This document shows, piece after piece, positions 14,523 through 22,569 of a stretch of DNA of 30,546 nucleotides; the stretch's first letter is position 1, and each line of letters opens with the position of its first letter. The notes under the pieces were generated by a model. The model had not been told where the DNA came from, ran no database searches, and saw nothing but the letters and a program-made list of their open reading frames with translations. Origin of the DNA: Ignatzschineria sp. (lineage in GTDB: Bacteria > Pseudomonadota > Gammaproteobacteria > Cardiobacteriales > Wohlfahrtiimonadaceae); the NCBI GenBank assembly GCA_030151245.1, contig JASLEF010000234.1:1-30546 (forward strand), in the 5' to 3' direction. The position numbers and the translations under genes are program-made.

Positions 14523-15455
14523 TTATTGTGCAATTGGGGCCTTATAAGGGCTATAACCCATTCCTCTGCGCTGATAGGCTGTTGCGGCTTGAGTACAAGG
14601 ACTCATATTTCTAATAGCACTTTCCCCTTGAGATTTCTCACGCCATGAACTTTCTGATTGTTGAATTCTTTCAATCTCATTAAAACAAGTATTATAAGAC
14701 TCAACGAATAGATCATCATTATTCGTAAGCAATGTCACTAATTCATCACTTTTAGCGCGCCAAGCATTTTTCCAAGTTTGACAGATCGTCGAAAAAGCAG
14801 ATTGATCATCACAATAATCGACCTTTTTATCTTCTAAGGCAAAAAGATCCAATCCTGCTAATGCTTCACTACCCTTCTCATTTCGAGCCTTCTCCCACAC
14901 TTCACAAGCAGAACCTCGACGCTGATCTAAATTACAAAACTCATTTCTTCTCTCTTTTAAGTCTTCAAATGAAAACTGTAACAATGCCTCCCTGCCTTCT
15001 GCCACCGCATCTTGATAATACTCTTCCCAAGCCGCACATTGTGCAGTCGGGGTTTGCATAAAGCCCGTTTGACACTCAATTTTTAAGTATTCCGAGATAT
15101 TTTGTTGCCAAGTTTTTCCCGCATGCTCTTGACGAATGATTGCCTTTTCCTCAGCAATCGCCTGTAGTCGCTTCTCTTCCTCAAGCTTTTTCAAACGTTC
15201 ACGTTCAGCCTCTGCTTTTTCATAGTCCAAGCGACGTTGTTTTTTAAGCGCAGCATCTGCCGCTTTACACTCCGTGTTCTCCATCAAGGATTCAAAGCTC
15301 TTCTCATCACCACTCATTAAAGCTTTTTCTAATCTTTTCTCACAAGATTGTAACGTCTCTTTCGCTTTATCCTGATGCTTAAAATAATAAGCTTCATCAT
15401 GGTCACCACATCCCGCTAAAATTGCGATGATACCTATTAACAGTATCTTTTTCAT
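14523..15455 (-). CDS. Cysteine-rich lipoprotein with EexN-like N-terminus and three Cys/Trp repeats
   Basis: A 310-residue lipoprotein (lipobox LAGC, Cys16). Residues 20-70 (AYYFKHQDKAKETLQSC ... ENTECKAADAAL) resemble the EexN-type entry-exclusion lipoprotein domain, with its Cys pair at 38 and 63. A Glu/Lys/Arg-rich coiled-coil segment follows (about 70-110). The C-terminal part has three tandem units, each with Cys-x(9-11)-Cys-x2-Trp: C128/C140/W143, C174/C184/W187 and C215/C225/W228, spaced 46 and 41 residues apart. A last pair is C257/C287. An even number of cysteines in a periplasmic protein suggests disulfides. The ATG has GGAAGGG just upstream. No conjugation genes are near, so a true entry-exclusion role is unlikely. 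Function unknown. Confidence 0.75.
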   Translation of the reverse strand: MKKILLIGIIAILAGCGDHDEAYYFKHQDKAKETLQSCEKRLEKALMSGDEKSFESLMENTECKAADAALKKQRRLDYEKAEAERERLKKLEEEKRLQAIAEEKAIIRQEHAGKTWQQNISEYLKIECQTGFMQTPTAQCAAWEEYYQDAVAEGREALLQFSFEDLKERRNEFCNLDQRRGSACEVWEKARNEKGSEALAGLDLFALEDKKVDYCDDQSAFSTICQTWKNAWRAKSDELVTLLTNNDDLFVESYNTCFNEIERIQQSESSWREKSQGESAIRNMSPCTQAATAYQRRGMGYSPYKAPIAQ

Positions 15456-15775
15456 ATTTCCCTTCCCTAGCTACTCTTTAATATATTTGTTTATAGAATC
15501 TTATTATTATAGAAAAATTGAGGAATATCTTATCAGAGTACGCAACTGTTTACATTTATTTATAAATAAGGGCGCGCTCCCTATATCAATCCCGCAGGAA
15601 AATACTTAAAAAATGAGTTCACGCAAGCCTATCGTTAGGGAGCCCCAACCTCTATCATAATTGATTGAAATAGATCAATATCGTCATTTAATTAGCCATA
15701 GGCTATACAAATTGAGGAACGATGTAATATATTAAATGATGCAGATTTCGCGCATGACGACTTGCTGAGGGAATT
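15456..15775. other. Divergent intergenic region between the lipoprotein gene and the LacI-family gene
   Basis: 320 AT-rich bases that should contain both promoters. A small inverted repeat TAGCC, ATA, GGCTA lies at 15693-15705. No copy of the operator found at 16830-16875 was seen here, so the LacI-family gene shows no sign of repressing itself through that motif. Confidence 0.45.
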
Positions 15776-16798
15776 GTGAAAAAAAAGCTATCAAAATTTG
15801 TGACTAACGCTAGAGCTTCTTCTATTGATGTTGCCAAGCTTGCGAATGTTTCTCAAGCGACCGTCTCTCGTGTCCTCAATCATCCTGAGAAAGTCGGGGA
15901 AGAGACAAAACGGAAGGTTTATGCTGCCATTAAAGAACTCAAATATCTTCCCAATCAAAATGCACGAGATCTTGTTTCAGGCCAATCCAAAATTATCACT
16001 TTAATATCAGGTCCATTAGAAAACCCATTTTTCGTTGATTCTACGGCATCTATTGTGCATTACGCGACAGAAAAAGGTTATAAAGTGAATATCATTATTG
16101 CCGATGATAAAGGTATTGAAGATAGTTATCGCCTAGCCTTATCAAATCGTCCCGATGGCTTAATTATGTCATGTATTCTCTATGAGGATACGGTTATTGA
16201 GCATTTACAAGGATTAGATATTCCTTTTGTTAGCTATAATAGAAGACATCGAGAAAAGCTCAATTATGTCGAACTTGATAATTTAGCAGCCGGGAAAAAA
16301 GCCTATGAATATCTCCACCAGCAAGGTTATCACTCTATTTTCTGGGTAGGAGGAACACTTGATGTCAGCACCTTTTACTACCGATACAAAGGATTTTTAG
16401 AACAACATACCCAAACTTATTCGACAGCGATTAATAGAGAGCTCATCATCAATGATCCCACTTTAAATTATGATCTTATCGGTGAACGAATTTTACAATG
16501 GTTTCATCATACGCCAGGAAAAAAAGCGATTGCTGCAGCGACGGATTCTATCGCTATCAATCTCTTAGATCTCACAAAAAAACTAGGAATATCCTGCCCT
16601 GAGGAGATTGGGATTATTGGCATTGATAATGTGGAACTGAGTAAACATGCTCATATCAATTTAACAACTATCGGTAATGAAAAAAATCTAGGACAATTAG
16701 CTATTGTCGAACTTATTCAATCTATTGAAAATCCAATCAAAAATAACATTAATATTACGCTTCCTGTTGAAATATTTGAACGAGGCACAACCAAATAA
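15776..16798 (+). CDS. LacI-family transcriptional regulator
   Basis: A 340-residue protein. The N-terminal helix-turn-helix is the LacI type (SSIDVAKLANVSQATVSRVL, about residues 15-34, then the hinge helix LKYLPNQNARDLVSGQ). A periplasmic-binding-protein-like sensor domain follows (ITLISGPLENPFF, RPDGLIMSC, PFVSYNR, VELDNLAAGKKAYEYL, AIAAATDSIAINLL, IGIIGIDNVELS). The start is a GTG at 15776 with GAGGGA just upstream. The gene sits directly before the permease and Fe-ADH genes in the same direction. A pair of LacI-type operators in front of the permease (16830-16875) makes that two-gene unit its likely target. The inducer is unknown. Sugars are usual for the family but the neighbours suggest a small organic acid, alcohol or aldehyde precursor. 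Confidence 0.93.
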   Translation: MKKKLSKFVTNARASSIDVAKLANVSQATVSRVLNHPEKVGEETKRKVYAAIKELKYLPNQNARDLVSGQSKIITLISGPLENPFFVDSTASIVHYATEKGYKVNIIIADDKGIEDSYRLALSNRPDGLIMSCILYEDTVIEHLQGLDIPFVSYNRRHREKLNYVELDNLAAGKKAYEYLHQQGYHSIFWVGGTLDVSTFYYRYKGFLEQHTQTYSTAINRELIINDPTLNYDLIGERILQWFHHTPGKKAIAAATDSIAINLLDLTKKLGISCPEEIGIIGIDNVELSKHAHINLTTIGNEKNLGQLAIVELIQSIENPIKNNINITLPVEIFERGTTK

Positions 16799-16799
16799 C

Positions 16800-16875
16800 T
16801 TGACCGACAATTTTTATCTATGCTATCAATGTATACGTATTCAAATTACCATTCCTTAAAATGAATACGTATACA
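16800..16875 (+). promoter_or_regulatory. Candidate promoter with two LacI-type operators before the permease gene
   Basis: TGTATACGTATTCA (16830-16843) and its exact reverse complement TGAATACGTATACA (16862-16875) form a 14-bp inverted pair. Each half is itself a near-palindrome around a central CG (ATACGTAT), the usual form of LacI-family operators. Their centres are 32 bp apart, about three helical turns, which suits cooperative binding. TTGACC (16800-16805) and an extended -10 TGCTATCAA (16821-16829) would place the transcription start inside the first operator. The role is inference. Confidence 0.72.
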
Positions 16876-16919
16876 CGACTTCATTTTAAATATAATTTAA
16901 ATCATTAAAGGAGATCACG

Positions 16920-18344
16920 ATGCAGATTGCAAAGTGGAAAAATAGAACCGAAGGACAAGAAGCGCCCTATATTCCTTTCGGTCCTTTTAAAATTCGACTA
17001 CCCTTCATTCATTATCGATTTGAGTGGCCGGATTACATTCAAGGTTTACTGATGTGCGCTGTTGATTTAGCCGCAATCCCTCTCTTAACGACCTTATTAG
17101 GCATGCCTTTTGAGGTGGCACTTGCCATTGTAGTGCTCAATGGGCTCTTCTATTTAACCCACCATTTACTCGGAGATCCCTGTGTCCCTGGCTGGATTAC
17201 CCCTGCAATACCCTTAATTATTCTCTACTGCTCCCAATTTCCTGAAGGCCCTGAAAGAGTTCATTCCCTCATCGCCTTACAGATGATGCTTGGGCTTTTT
17301 GCCATCTTCTTAGGGGTCACTAAACTGTCCAATAAGATGGTGCACTATATCCCTCACGCGATTAAATGTGGCATTGTTATGGGGGCTGGCATTGCAGCAA
17401 TTATCTCCATTTTCCAAGTGGGCGGTCGCTTTGAAACATTCCCAATGACCATCACAATCGCCGTAGGAATCGCTTTCTATCTTCTCTTTTCCCAGCAATT
17501 TCAAAAACTCCAACGTAAAAATAGAGTTCTTGGCTTAATTGCACAGCTAGGTATCTTTCCGATTATTATTCTTGCCGTGATTGTTGGTCCTCTAACAGGT
17601 GAAGCTAGCTGGCCGACTATTCAATGGGGTTTTTCAGCTCCTGATTTCAAAAAACTTTGGAGCGAGTACACTGTATTTGGTTTAGGTCTTCCCCCTTTAA
17701 TGATGTTCATCACCGCCATTCCGACAGTTTTAGCCACCTATATTGTTCTGTTTGGGGACATTATTCAAAACCAAGCGCTTATTAAAGAAGGTCAGCGTTA
17801 TCGCCCTGATGAAAAAGTCGAGTATCGTAGCGATCGTGCCCATCTCATATTCGGAGGAAGAAATACGGCAATGAGTGTGATTGGTCCTGATGTCACCATG
17901 TGTGGTCCTATCTGGTCTGCGATGCAAGTGGTCATGATTGAACGCTGGAAAAAAGGTCGTAAAGCCATGGATTCTTTCTTTGGAGGGGTCGGCTCATTCC
18001 GTTGGGGAACCAATACTGGACTCTTACTCCTACCTATCGTCACATTAGTAGAGCCCATCTTAGGCGTAGCGCTTGCATTAACACTGCTTATCCAAGGCTA
18101 TGTGAATGTCAAAGTGGGTGTTCTTGAAGCTCGCAGTCAAACAGATTTAGGTATTGCCGGTGTAGTAGCAGCGATTCTCTGTATTAAAGGCGCAAGCTGG
18201 GCATTTGGCGCAGGAATACTTCTCTGCTTACTAATTTACGGCAGAAACTTCTTTAAAGGCTCTGTTGACGATACTTTCACAAAAGACCAAAAAAATAGCG
18301 AATCTGAAGAATTATCATTACCATCTTCCAAGGAGAAACCATAA
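16920..18344 (+). CDS. NCS2/SulP-like (APC-superfamily) membrane permease
   Basis: A 474-residue protein with about 12-14 hydrophobic segments. The overall pattern resembles the NCS2 (xanthine/uracil) and SulP folds: an early helix pair, the GDPCVPGWITPAIPLIIL segment, HYIPHAIKCGIVMGAGIAAII, and a late cytoplasmic or re-entrant region (GGRNTAMSVIGPDVTMCGPIW). I do not see the canonical NCS2 QNxG motif, so the substrate is probably not a nucleobase and the exact family is not recognised. The hydrophilic tail is rich in Ser and Glu. AAGGAG lies 6 bases before the ATG. Its TAA overlaps the ATG of the Fe-ADH gene (TAATG), so the two are translationally coupled and probably serve one pathway: import of a compound whose alcohol or hydroxy-acid group is then oxidised. 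Confidence 0.7.
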   Translation: MQIAKWKNRTEGQEAPYIPFGPFKIRLPFIHYRFEWPDYIQGLLMCAVDLAAIPLLTTLLGMPFEVALAIVVLNGLFYLTHHLLGDPCVPGWITPAIPLIILYCSQFPEGPERVHSLIALQMMLGLFAIFLGVTKLSNKMVHYIPHAIKCGIVMGAGIAAIISIFQVGGRFETFPMTITIAVGIAFYLLFSQQFQKLQRKNRVLGLIAQLGIFPIIILAVIVGPLTGEASWPTIQWGFSAPDFKKLWSEYTVFGLGLPPLMMFITAIPTVLATYIVLFGDIIQNQALIKEGQRYRPDEKVEYRSDRAHLIFGGRNTAMSVIGPDVTMCGPIWSAMQVVMIERWKKGRKAMDSFFGGVGSFRWGTNTGLLLLPIVTLVEPILGVALALTLLIQGYVNVKVGVLEARSQTDLGIAGVVAAILCIKGASWAFGAGILLCLLIYGRNFFKGSVDDTFTKDQKNSESEELSLPSSKEKP

Positions 18345-19507
18345 TGATTGCAAAAACAACGCTCGTTCCCCAAACTTTTCATGGCTGGGATGCTTGCAAA
18401 AAACTGACGGAAATTGTGATGCAGTTCACCGTCAAAAACATCTTAATTATTGCAGACCCCTTTTTAGTCAGTAGCGGTAAGATTAGCGCAATCACCACAC
18501 CATTATCAGAATACAATCTCTCGATATTTACAGATATTGAGCCAGAACCTTCCCTTGCGTTAGGGGAAAAGCTTGTCACTTATGCTCGAAAAACAGAAGC
18601 TGACTTAGTGATTGGTATTGGTGGCGGCAGTGCTTTAGACCTTGCTAAAATGGCGGCTGTTTTAGCGGCACATGAAGGTCTTGTTGCGGATTACCTCAAC
18701 TTAACGGGGACGAAAAAGTTAACACATAAAGGATTGCCGAAGATCATGATCCCAACGACATCAGGCACGGGATCTGAAGTTACCAATATCTCAGTATTTT
18801 CCTTAGAAAGTAGTAAAGATGTGATTGCAAGCGACTATCTATTGGCCGATATCGCGTTATTAGATCCGGCATTAACCGTCAGCGTTCCACCACGTATCAC
18901 CGCCGCAACGGGGATTGATGCACTCACTCATGCTGTAGAAGCCTATCTCTCCGTAAATGCCGATCCTATTAGTGATCAATTTGCTCTTCGGGCCATTGCT
19001 TTAATTACGAAATCCTTGCCCATTGCCTATCAAGATGGGGAGAATATTCAAGCAAGAACAGATATGAGTTACGGTAGCTATCTTGCAGGTCTTGCTTTCT
19101 TTAATGCCGGCGTTGCAGGCGTTCATGGGCTTGCCTATCCTTTAGGTGGACAATTCCATATTAGTCATGGTGAATCAAATGCCCTACTCTTACCTTTTGT
19201 TCTAGAGTATATTCGCGAATCTTGTGAAGAGCGTTTAAAAGCAATTGCAATTACCATGGAATTAGAAGGATGCGATTTTCTAAATGCTCAAGACGCTTCA
19301 AGAATGGCTATTTCAGCTCTGAAATCTTTAGTCAAAGAGGTGAATATTCCTGCATCGTTACAAGAGTTCAATATCGAAGAATCTCACTTAGAGAGTTTAA
19401 CTGAGGATGCACTAAAACAGACAAGATTACTCGCTAGAAGTCCTAAGAAATTAGCAAAAGAAGATATATTCAATATTTATCAAGCCGCTTGGCGGGGTTC
19501 TTTTTAA
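18344..19507 (+). CDS. Iron-containing (type III) alcohol dehydrogenase, LacI-linked copy
   Basis: A 387-residue group III alcohol dehydrogenase. The NAD-binding GIGGGSALDLAK (about 91-102) and the PTTSGTGSEVTN motif (about 138-149) are intact. The four metal ligands by comparison with FucO are Asp192 and His196 (GIDALTHAVEAY), His261 (GVHGLAYPLGG) and His275 (FHISHGESNALLL), with the usual spacings, so the enzyme should be active. Members oxidise or reduce 1,2-diols, lactaldehyde, 4-hydroxybutyrate and similar compounds; the substrate cannot be read from sequence alone. AAGGAG upstream lies inside the end of the permease gene. It is a paralogue of the Fe-ADH at 27174-28319 but clearly diverged from it. 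Confidence 0.92.
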   Translation: MIAKTTLVPQTFHGWDACKKLTEIVMQFTVKNILIIADPFLVSSGKISAITTPLSEYNLSIFTDIEPEPSLALGEKLVTYARKTEADLVIGIGGGSALDLAKMAAVLAAHEGLVADYLNLTGTKKLTHKGLPKIMIPTTSGTGSEVTNISVFSLESSKDVIASDYLLADIALLDPALTVSVPPRITAATGIDALTHAVEAYLSVNADPISDQFALRAIALITKSLPIAYQDGENIQARTDMSYGSYLAGLAFFNAGVAGVHGLAYPLGGQFHISHGESNALLLPFVLEYIRESCEERLKAIAITMELEGCDFLNAQDASRMAISALKSLVKEVNIPASLQEFNIEESHLESLTEDALKQTRLLARSPKKLAKEDIFNIYQAAWRGSF

Positions 19508-19611
19508 TCCACAAATAGTCACTTAATAATCTTCTTGTCTTAAATAAAAGAAGAAGATTAGCAAGTAGATTCATCCATGGATAAACAAAAATGTAAACAA
19601 TGACTTATGAT

Positions 19612-19643
19612 AAAAGCTCTCTTCCTCATGAAGAGGGCTTTTT
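19612..19643. terminator. Bidirectional terminator between the Fe-ADH and EamA genes
   Basis: AAAAGCTCTCTT (19612-19623) pairs with AAGAGGGCTTTT (19631-19642), with one T-G pair and a 7-base loop, followed by further T on the plus strand. On the minus strand it also ends in TTTT. It separates two convergent genes and touches the EamA stop codon. An additional 10-bp inverted repeat without T run (TAATCTTCTT/AAGAAGATTA, 19527-19560) lies just before it. Confidence 0.75.
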
Positions 19644-20514
19644 AACTTCTACTTCTCATATTCGTCAATGTACATAACATCCCTAAAATAATAAAACCGG
19701 CACCAATTATAAAATATTGATGAATCGGCTCTTTAAGAATTACCACCGCTAATGTAATTGTTAATAATGGTGTGAGATTCAAAAAAAGAGCTGAACGATT
19801 AGCCCCTATTCTCTGAACTCCTTTTAACCACAAATAAGGGGCTAATAAGGAGGCAGGAATAGCGGCGTAACTAATTAAGCCAATAGCATTGAACGACAAT
19901 TGATAGTTTCCCTGATAGATAAAAAAGGGGAGTAAAATTAACAAGCCCATCCCAATCTGTAAATAGAGAAAATGCCACGTATCCAATTGAATATTCCATT
20001 TTTTTACCAAGACAGTATAAAGTGCATAAGCCGAAGATGAGAGCAGTAATAATAACTCCCCGCTCTGTCCTTTAAATCCACTAAGATTTGATAGCTCCCC
20101 TTTACTACTTAAATAGAGTACTCCCCCAAAAGCTAAAATAAATCCTAGAATCATCCCTATCGTCAGAGGGGTTCGTAAAATAATAGTGCTAAAAAATAGA
20201 ATTAATAGCGGTACCAATCCTCCAAAAACCGCCAATGTTGTTGCTGGTACGGTTTGCACGGCAATATAGATAACACTCTGATAAATCACTATCCGTAATA
20301 TTCCTAAAAGAGCAATCTTACCAATATTTTCTCGAACAGAGAGTAACTCTCTCCAAACACCCCGAATCACAAAGGGAGTTAACACTAAAAAGGCAAAAAA
20401 CCAGCGATAAAATGCGATAGCAGAAGCATCCACAACCCCGACACTTAACTTACTGACAATGGTATTAAACGCCCAAATTGAGACGGCAAAAAAAGGAAAA
20501 AAGTAGGCGTTCAT
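19642..20514 (-). CDS. EamA/DMT-family inner-membrane transporter (second)
   Basis: A 290-residue membrane protein with about ten hydrophobic segments in two EamA halves: FFAVSIWAFNTIVSKL at the N-terminus and GELLLLLSSSAYALYTVLVKK at the start of the second half. The pairs FFSTIILRTPLTIGMILGFILAFGGVL and TPLLTITLAVVILKEPIHQYFIIGAGFIILG are the repeat ends. It is not closely similar to the EamA protein at 8991-9893. The substrate is unknown. No Shine-Dalgarno sequence is visible before the ATG at 20514 (the preceding 20 bases are nearly all A and T), in contrast to most genes in the window. Expression may be weak or initiation may rely on AT-rich unstructured leader. Confidence 0.87.
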   Translation of the reverse strand: MNAYFFPFFAVSIWAFNTIVSKLSVGVVDASAIAFYRWFFAFLVLTPFVIRGVWRELLSVRENIGKIALLGILRIVIYQSVIYIAVQTVPATTLAVFGGLVPLLILFFSTIILRTPLTIGMILGFILAFGGVLYLSSKGELSNLSGFKGQSGELLLLLSSSAYALYTVLVKKWNIQLDTWHFLYLQIGMGLLILLPFFIYQGNYQLSFNAIGLISYAAIPASLLAPYLWLKGVQRIGANRSALFLNLTPLLTITLAVVILKEPIHQYFIIGAGFIILGMLCTLTNMRSRS

Positions 20515-20871
20515 ATTTAATATTTTTAATGTTTTTTAAATTCAGAGTTAAATAAAATGATTACTGATCAGTAAAATAGAGCTATATCACATAGAGATAT
20601 TTTATTTTCAAAGAGTCGATGAAACGATGCTATCTTAACTATTCGTCGAGAATCAATTTTAAATGTTTAATGCCCCCTAACGAAGTCATTGAGTATTATT
20701 TCATAAAATAGTCAACGTCGTGACTATTCGTACTATCATCACGATTTTACGAGAAGAAATCATCGCTAGTGTTGCGATAGATCACTCTTTTTGAGGCTGA
20801 TATCCATACTTATTTTTTACGACAAGCTTGTGATAAGCTAGATAAAATAGTGGCACCTAAATTTAAAGCTA
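20515..20871. other. Intergenic stretch upstream of the second EamA gene
   Basis: About 360 bases with no recognised gene. It contains an 8-bp perfect inverted repeat, AATAGTCA, ACGTCG, TGACTATT (20707-20728). Short open stretches near 20730-20880 code for nothing I recognise. Confidence 0.4.
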
Positions 20872-20942
20872 AAAAATAACGCCTTTTCTCTCCTTTTAGA
20901 AATGACTCCATTCCATGACATTTCCAAGAGAAAAAAGGCGTT
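20872..20942 (-). terminator. Rho-independent terminator of gabD
   Basis: AACGCCTTTTCTCT (20878-20891) pairs with AGAGAAAAAAGGCGTT (20927-20942), with a two-base bulge and a loop of about 35 bases. On the minus strand the stem is followed by ATTTTTT. It lies 76 bases after the gabD stop codon. Confidence 0.6.
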
Positions 20943-21017
20943 AATACCCTTTTAAATGATGATAGTACTATCCACTATCCTTTCACAATTAGTCGCTATG
21001 AATTGTTGAATCAGCGT

Positions 21018-22406
21018 CTATAGATGACCTATAGATAAATATTTTGTTTCTAAATATGGCTCAATTCCTTCGATACCACCTTCTCGACCAATACCGCTCT
21101 CCTTAAACCCACCAAAAGGAACTTGCGCTGCACTTGGTAAACCATCATTCCAACCGATAATGCCGAAATTAAGGTGATCTTGCAGATAGATACCCGTTTT
21201 GTAGTTATCTGTGAAATAGTATGCTGCCAAACCAAATGGTGTACCATTAGCAATCTCTAATGCTTCATCTACTGTATCAAAACCAATAATTGGCGCGACA
21301 GGACCAAAAGTCTCTTCAGACATAATCATCATATCGAGCGTCACGTTACCGAGCACAGTTGGCGTAATGAAGAATGTTTTCTTCTCTAGATCCGCTTTCG
21401 CTTCACCACCGGCAAGTACCGTTGCACCTTTTGCTTTGGCATCTTCAATCTGTTCGATCACTTTGTCATAACCTTTTTGGTTAATTAAAGGACCCACATC
21501 AGTTGACGCATCAATACCATCACCCACTTTTAGCGCTTTCGCGGCCGCCGCAAACTTCTCACTGAACTCTGCTAAAACAGCATTATGAACAATAAAGCGA
21601 TTGGCACAAACGCAAGTTTGTCCAGCATTTCTAAATTTAGATGCTAACGCTTGTGTCACTGCAAAATCAATATCCGCATCTTCACAAATAATGAAAGGTG
21701 CGTGACCACCAAGTTCCATCGAAACATGCTTCACTGTATTCGCACTTTCGCTGATTAAACGCTTCCCTACCGGTGTTGAACCTGTAAACGTAATTTTGCG
21801 AACATCTTTGCTCTCGGTGAAAATAGGACCGATTTTTGAACCTTCACCAATCACACACTGCACGACATCTGTTGGGAAACCCGCTTCATGGGCAAGCTCA
21901 ACCAAACGAATCATCGTTAAGGGCGTATCTTCCGCAGGTTTGACAATAAACGTACAACCCGCCGCAAGCGCAGGACCCGCTTTGCGGGTCATCATTGCCG
22001 CTGGGAAGTTCCATGGCGTAATTGCCGCCACTAACCCCACGCCTTCACGAGTCACCATTAAACGTTTATTCGTTGTTGCTGCAGGAATTGTGCGCCCATA
22101 AATACGCTTTGCTTCTTCCGCGTACCATGTTAAGTAGCTCACTGCGTAATCTACTTCGCCTAATGATTCTTTAAATGGTTTTCCATTCTCTTCTGTCATC
22201 ACTCTTGCGATGTCATTTTTGTGCTCAATAATGAGAGCTGCCCATTTACTAATCAATGCTGAGCGCTCATAAGCCGATGTTTTCTTCCAGCTTTTAAAAG
22301 CTTCACTACCCGCTTTTAACTTCGCTTTGACTGATTCAGCACTATCAACGGAAAGTGTTGCGAGAATCTCGCCTGTCGCGGGATTATGTACTGTTAAATT
22401 TGTCAT
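21018..22406 (-). CDS. gabD: Succinate-semialdehyde dehydrogenase GabD (gabT-linked copy)
   Basis: A 462-residue aldehyde dehydrogenase that would oxidise succinate semialdehyde to succinate with NAD(P), the second step of GABA breakdown. Catalytic residues are visible: Cys265 in RNAGQTCVCANR, general base Glu231 in VSMELGGHAP, plus ITPWNFP (130-135), the VKPAE lysine (156) and FTGST (207-211). The double Cys (C265/C267) is the GabD pattern and may be redox sensitive. It lies downstream of gabT on the same strand, which supports the assignment. AGGAG lies 7 bases before the ATG. A terminator-like hairpin separates it from gabT. It is about two-thirds identical by eye to the second copy at 25762-27156. 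Confidence 0.93.
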   Translation of the reverse strand: MTNLTVHNPATGEILATLSVDSAESVKAKLKAGSEAFKSWKKTSAYERSALISKWAALIIEHKNDIARVMTEENGKPFKESLGEVDYAVSYLTWYAEEAKRIYGRTIPAATTNKRLMVTREGVGLVAAITPWNFPAAMMTRKAGPALAAGCTFIVKPAEDTPLTMIRLVELAHEAGFPTDVVQCVIGEGSKIGPIFTESKDVRKITFTGSTPVGKRLISESANTVKHVSMELGGHAPFIICEDADIDFAVTQALASKFRNAGQTCVCANRFIVHNAVLAEFSEKFAAAAKALKVGDGIDASTDVGPLINQKGYDKVIEQIEDAKAKGATVLAGGEAKADLEKKTFFITPTVLGNVTLDMMIMSEETFGPVAPIIGFDTVDEALEIANGTPFGLAAYYFTDNYKTGIYLQDHLNFGIIGWNDGLPSAAQVPFGGFKESGIGREGGIEGIEPYLETKYLSIGHL

Positions 22407-22489
22407 TTCAGCACTCCTATTTTGTCCATTATTTATCGACTTTTTTGAAGATCAAAGCCCATTAAATCCGACTTTAGATCTCCCGAAGA

Positions 22490-22521
22490 AAAAGATCTTC
22501 CCCCCTCATGTGGGGGAAGAT
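22490..22521 (-). terminator. Terminator-like hairpin between gabT and gabD
   Basis: A perfect 10-bp stem, ATCTTCCCCC (22495-22504) with GGGGGAAGAT (22512-22521) and a 7-base loop. On the minus strand CTTTTTCTT follows. It lies about 50 bases after the gabT stop codon. It would end or attenuate the gabT transcript, so gabD may be expressed at a lower level or from its own promoter in the 163-base gap. Confidence 0.75.
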
Positions 22522-22569
22522 AAAACTTTTATGCAGACCTGTTTAGATCATCATGATCCATTCTGTGAA

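Noticed and set aside
14523..15455. Conjugative entry-exclusion function from the EexN-like N-terminus
   Set aside because: No conjugation or mobile-element genes are nearby, and most of the protein lies outside the similar region.
15427..15609. Plus-strand ORF of 60 codons before the LacI-family gene
   Set aside because: It begins inside the lipoprotein signal-peptide region on the other strand, has AT-driven low-complexity composition and no clear ribosome binding site.
20680..20880. Possible remnant of a degraded gene (short frames with a few protein-like stretches)
   Set aside because: The open stretches are 30 codons or less, interrupted by stops in all frames, and match no family I recognise. 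Composition alone explains them.
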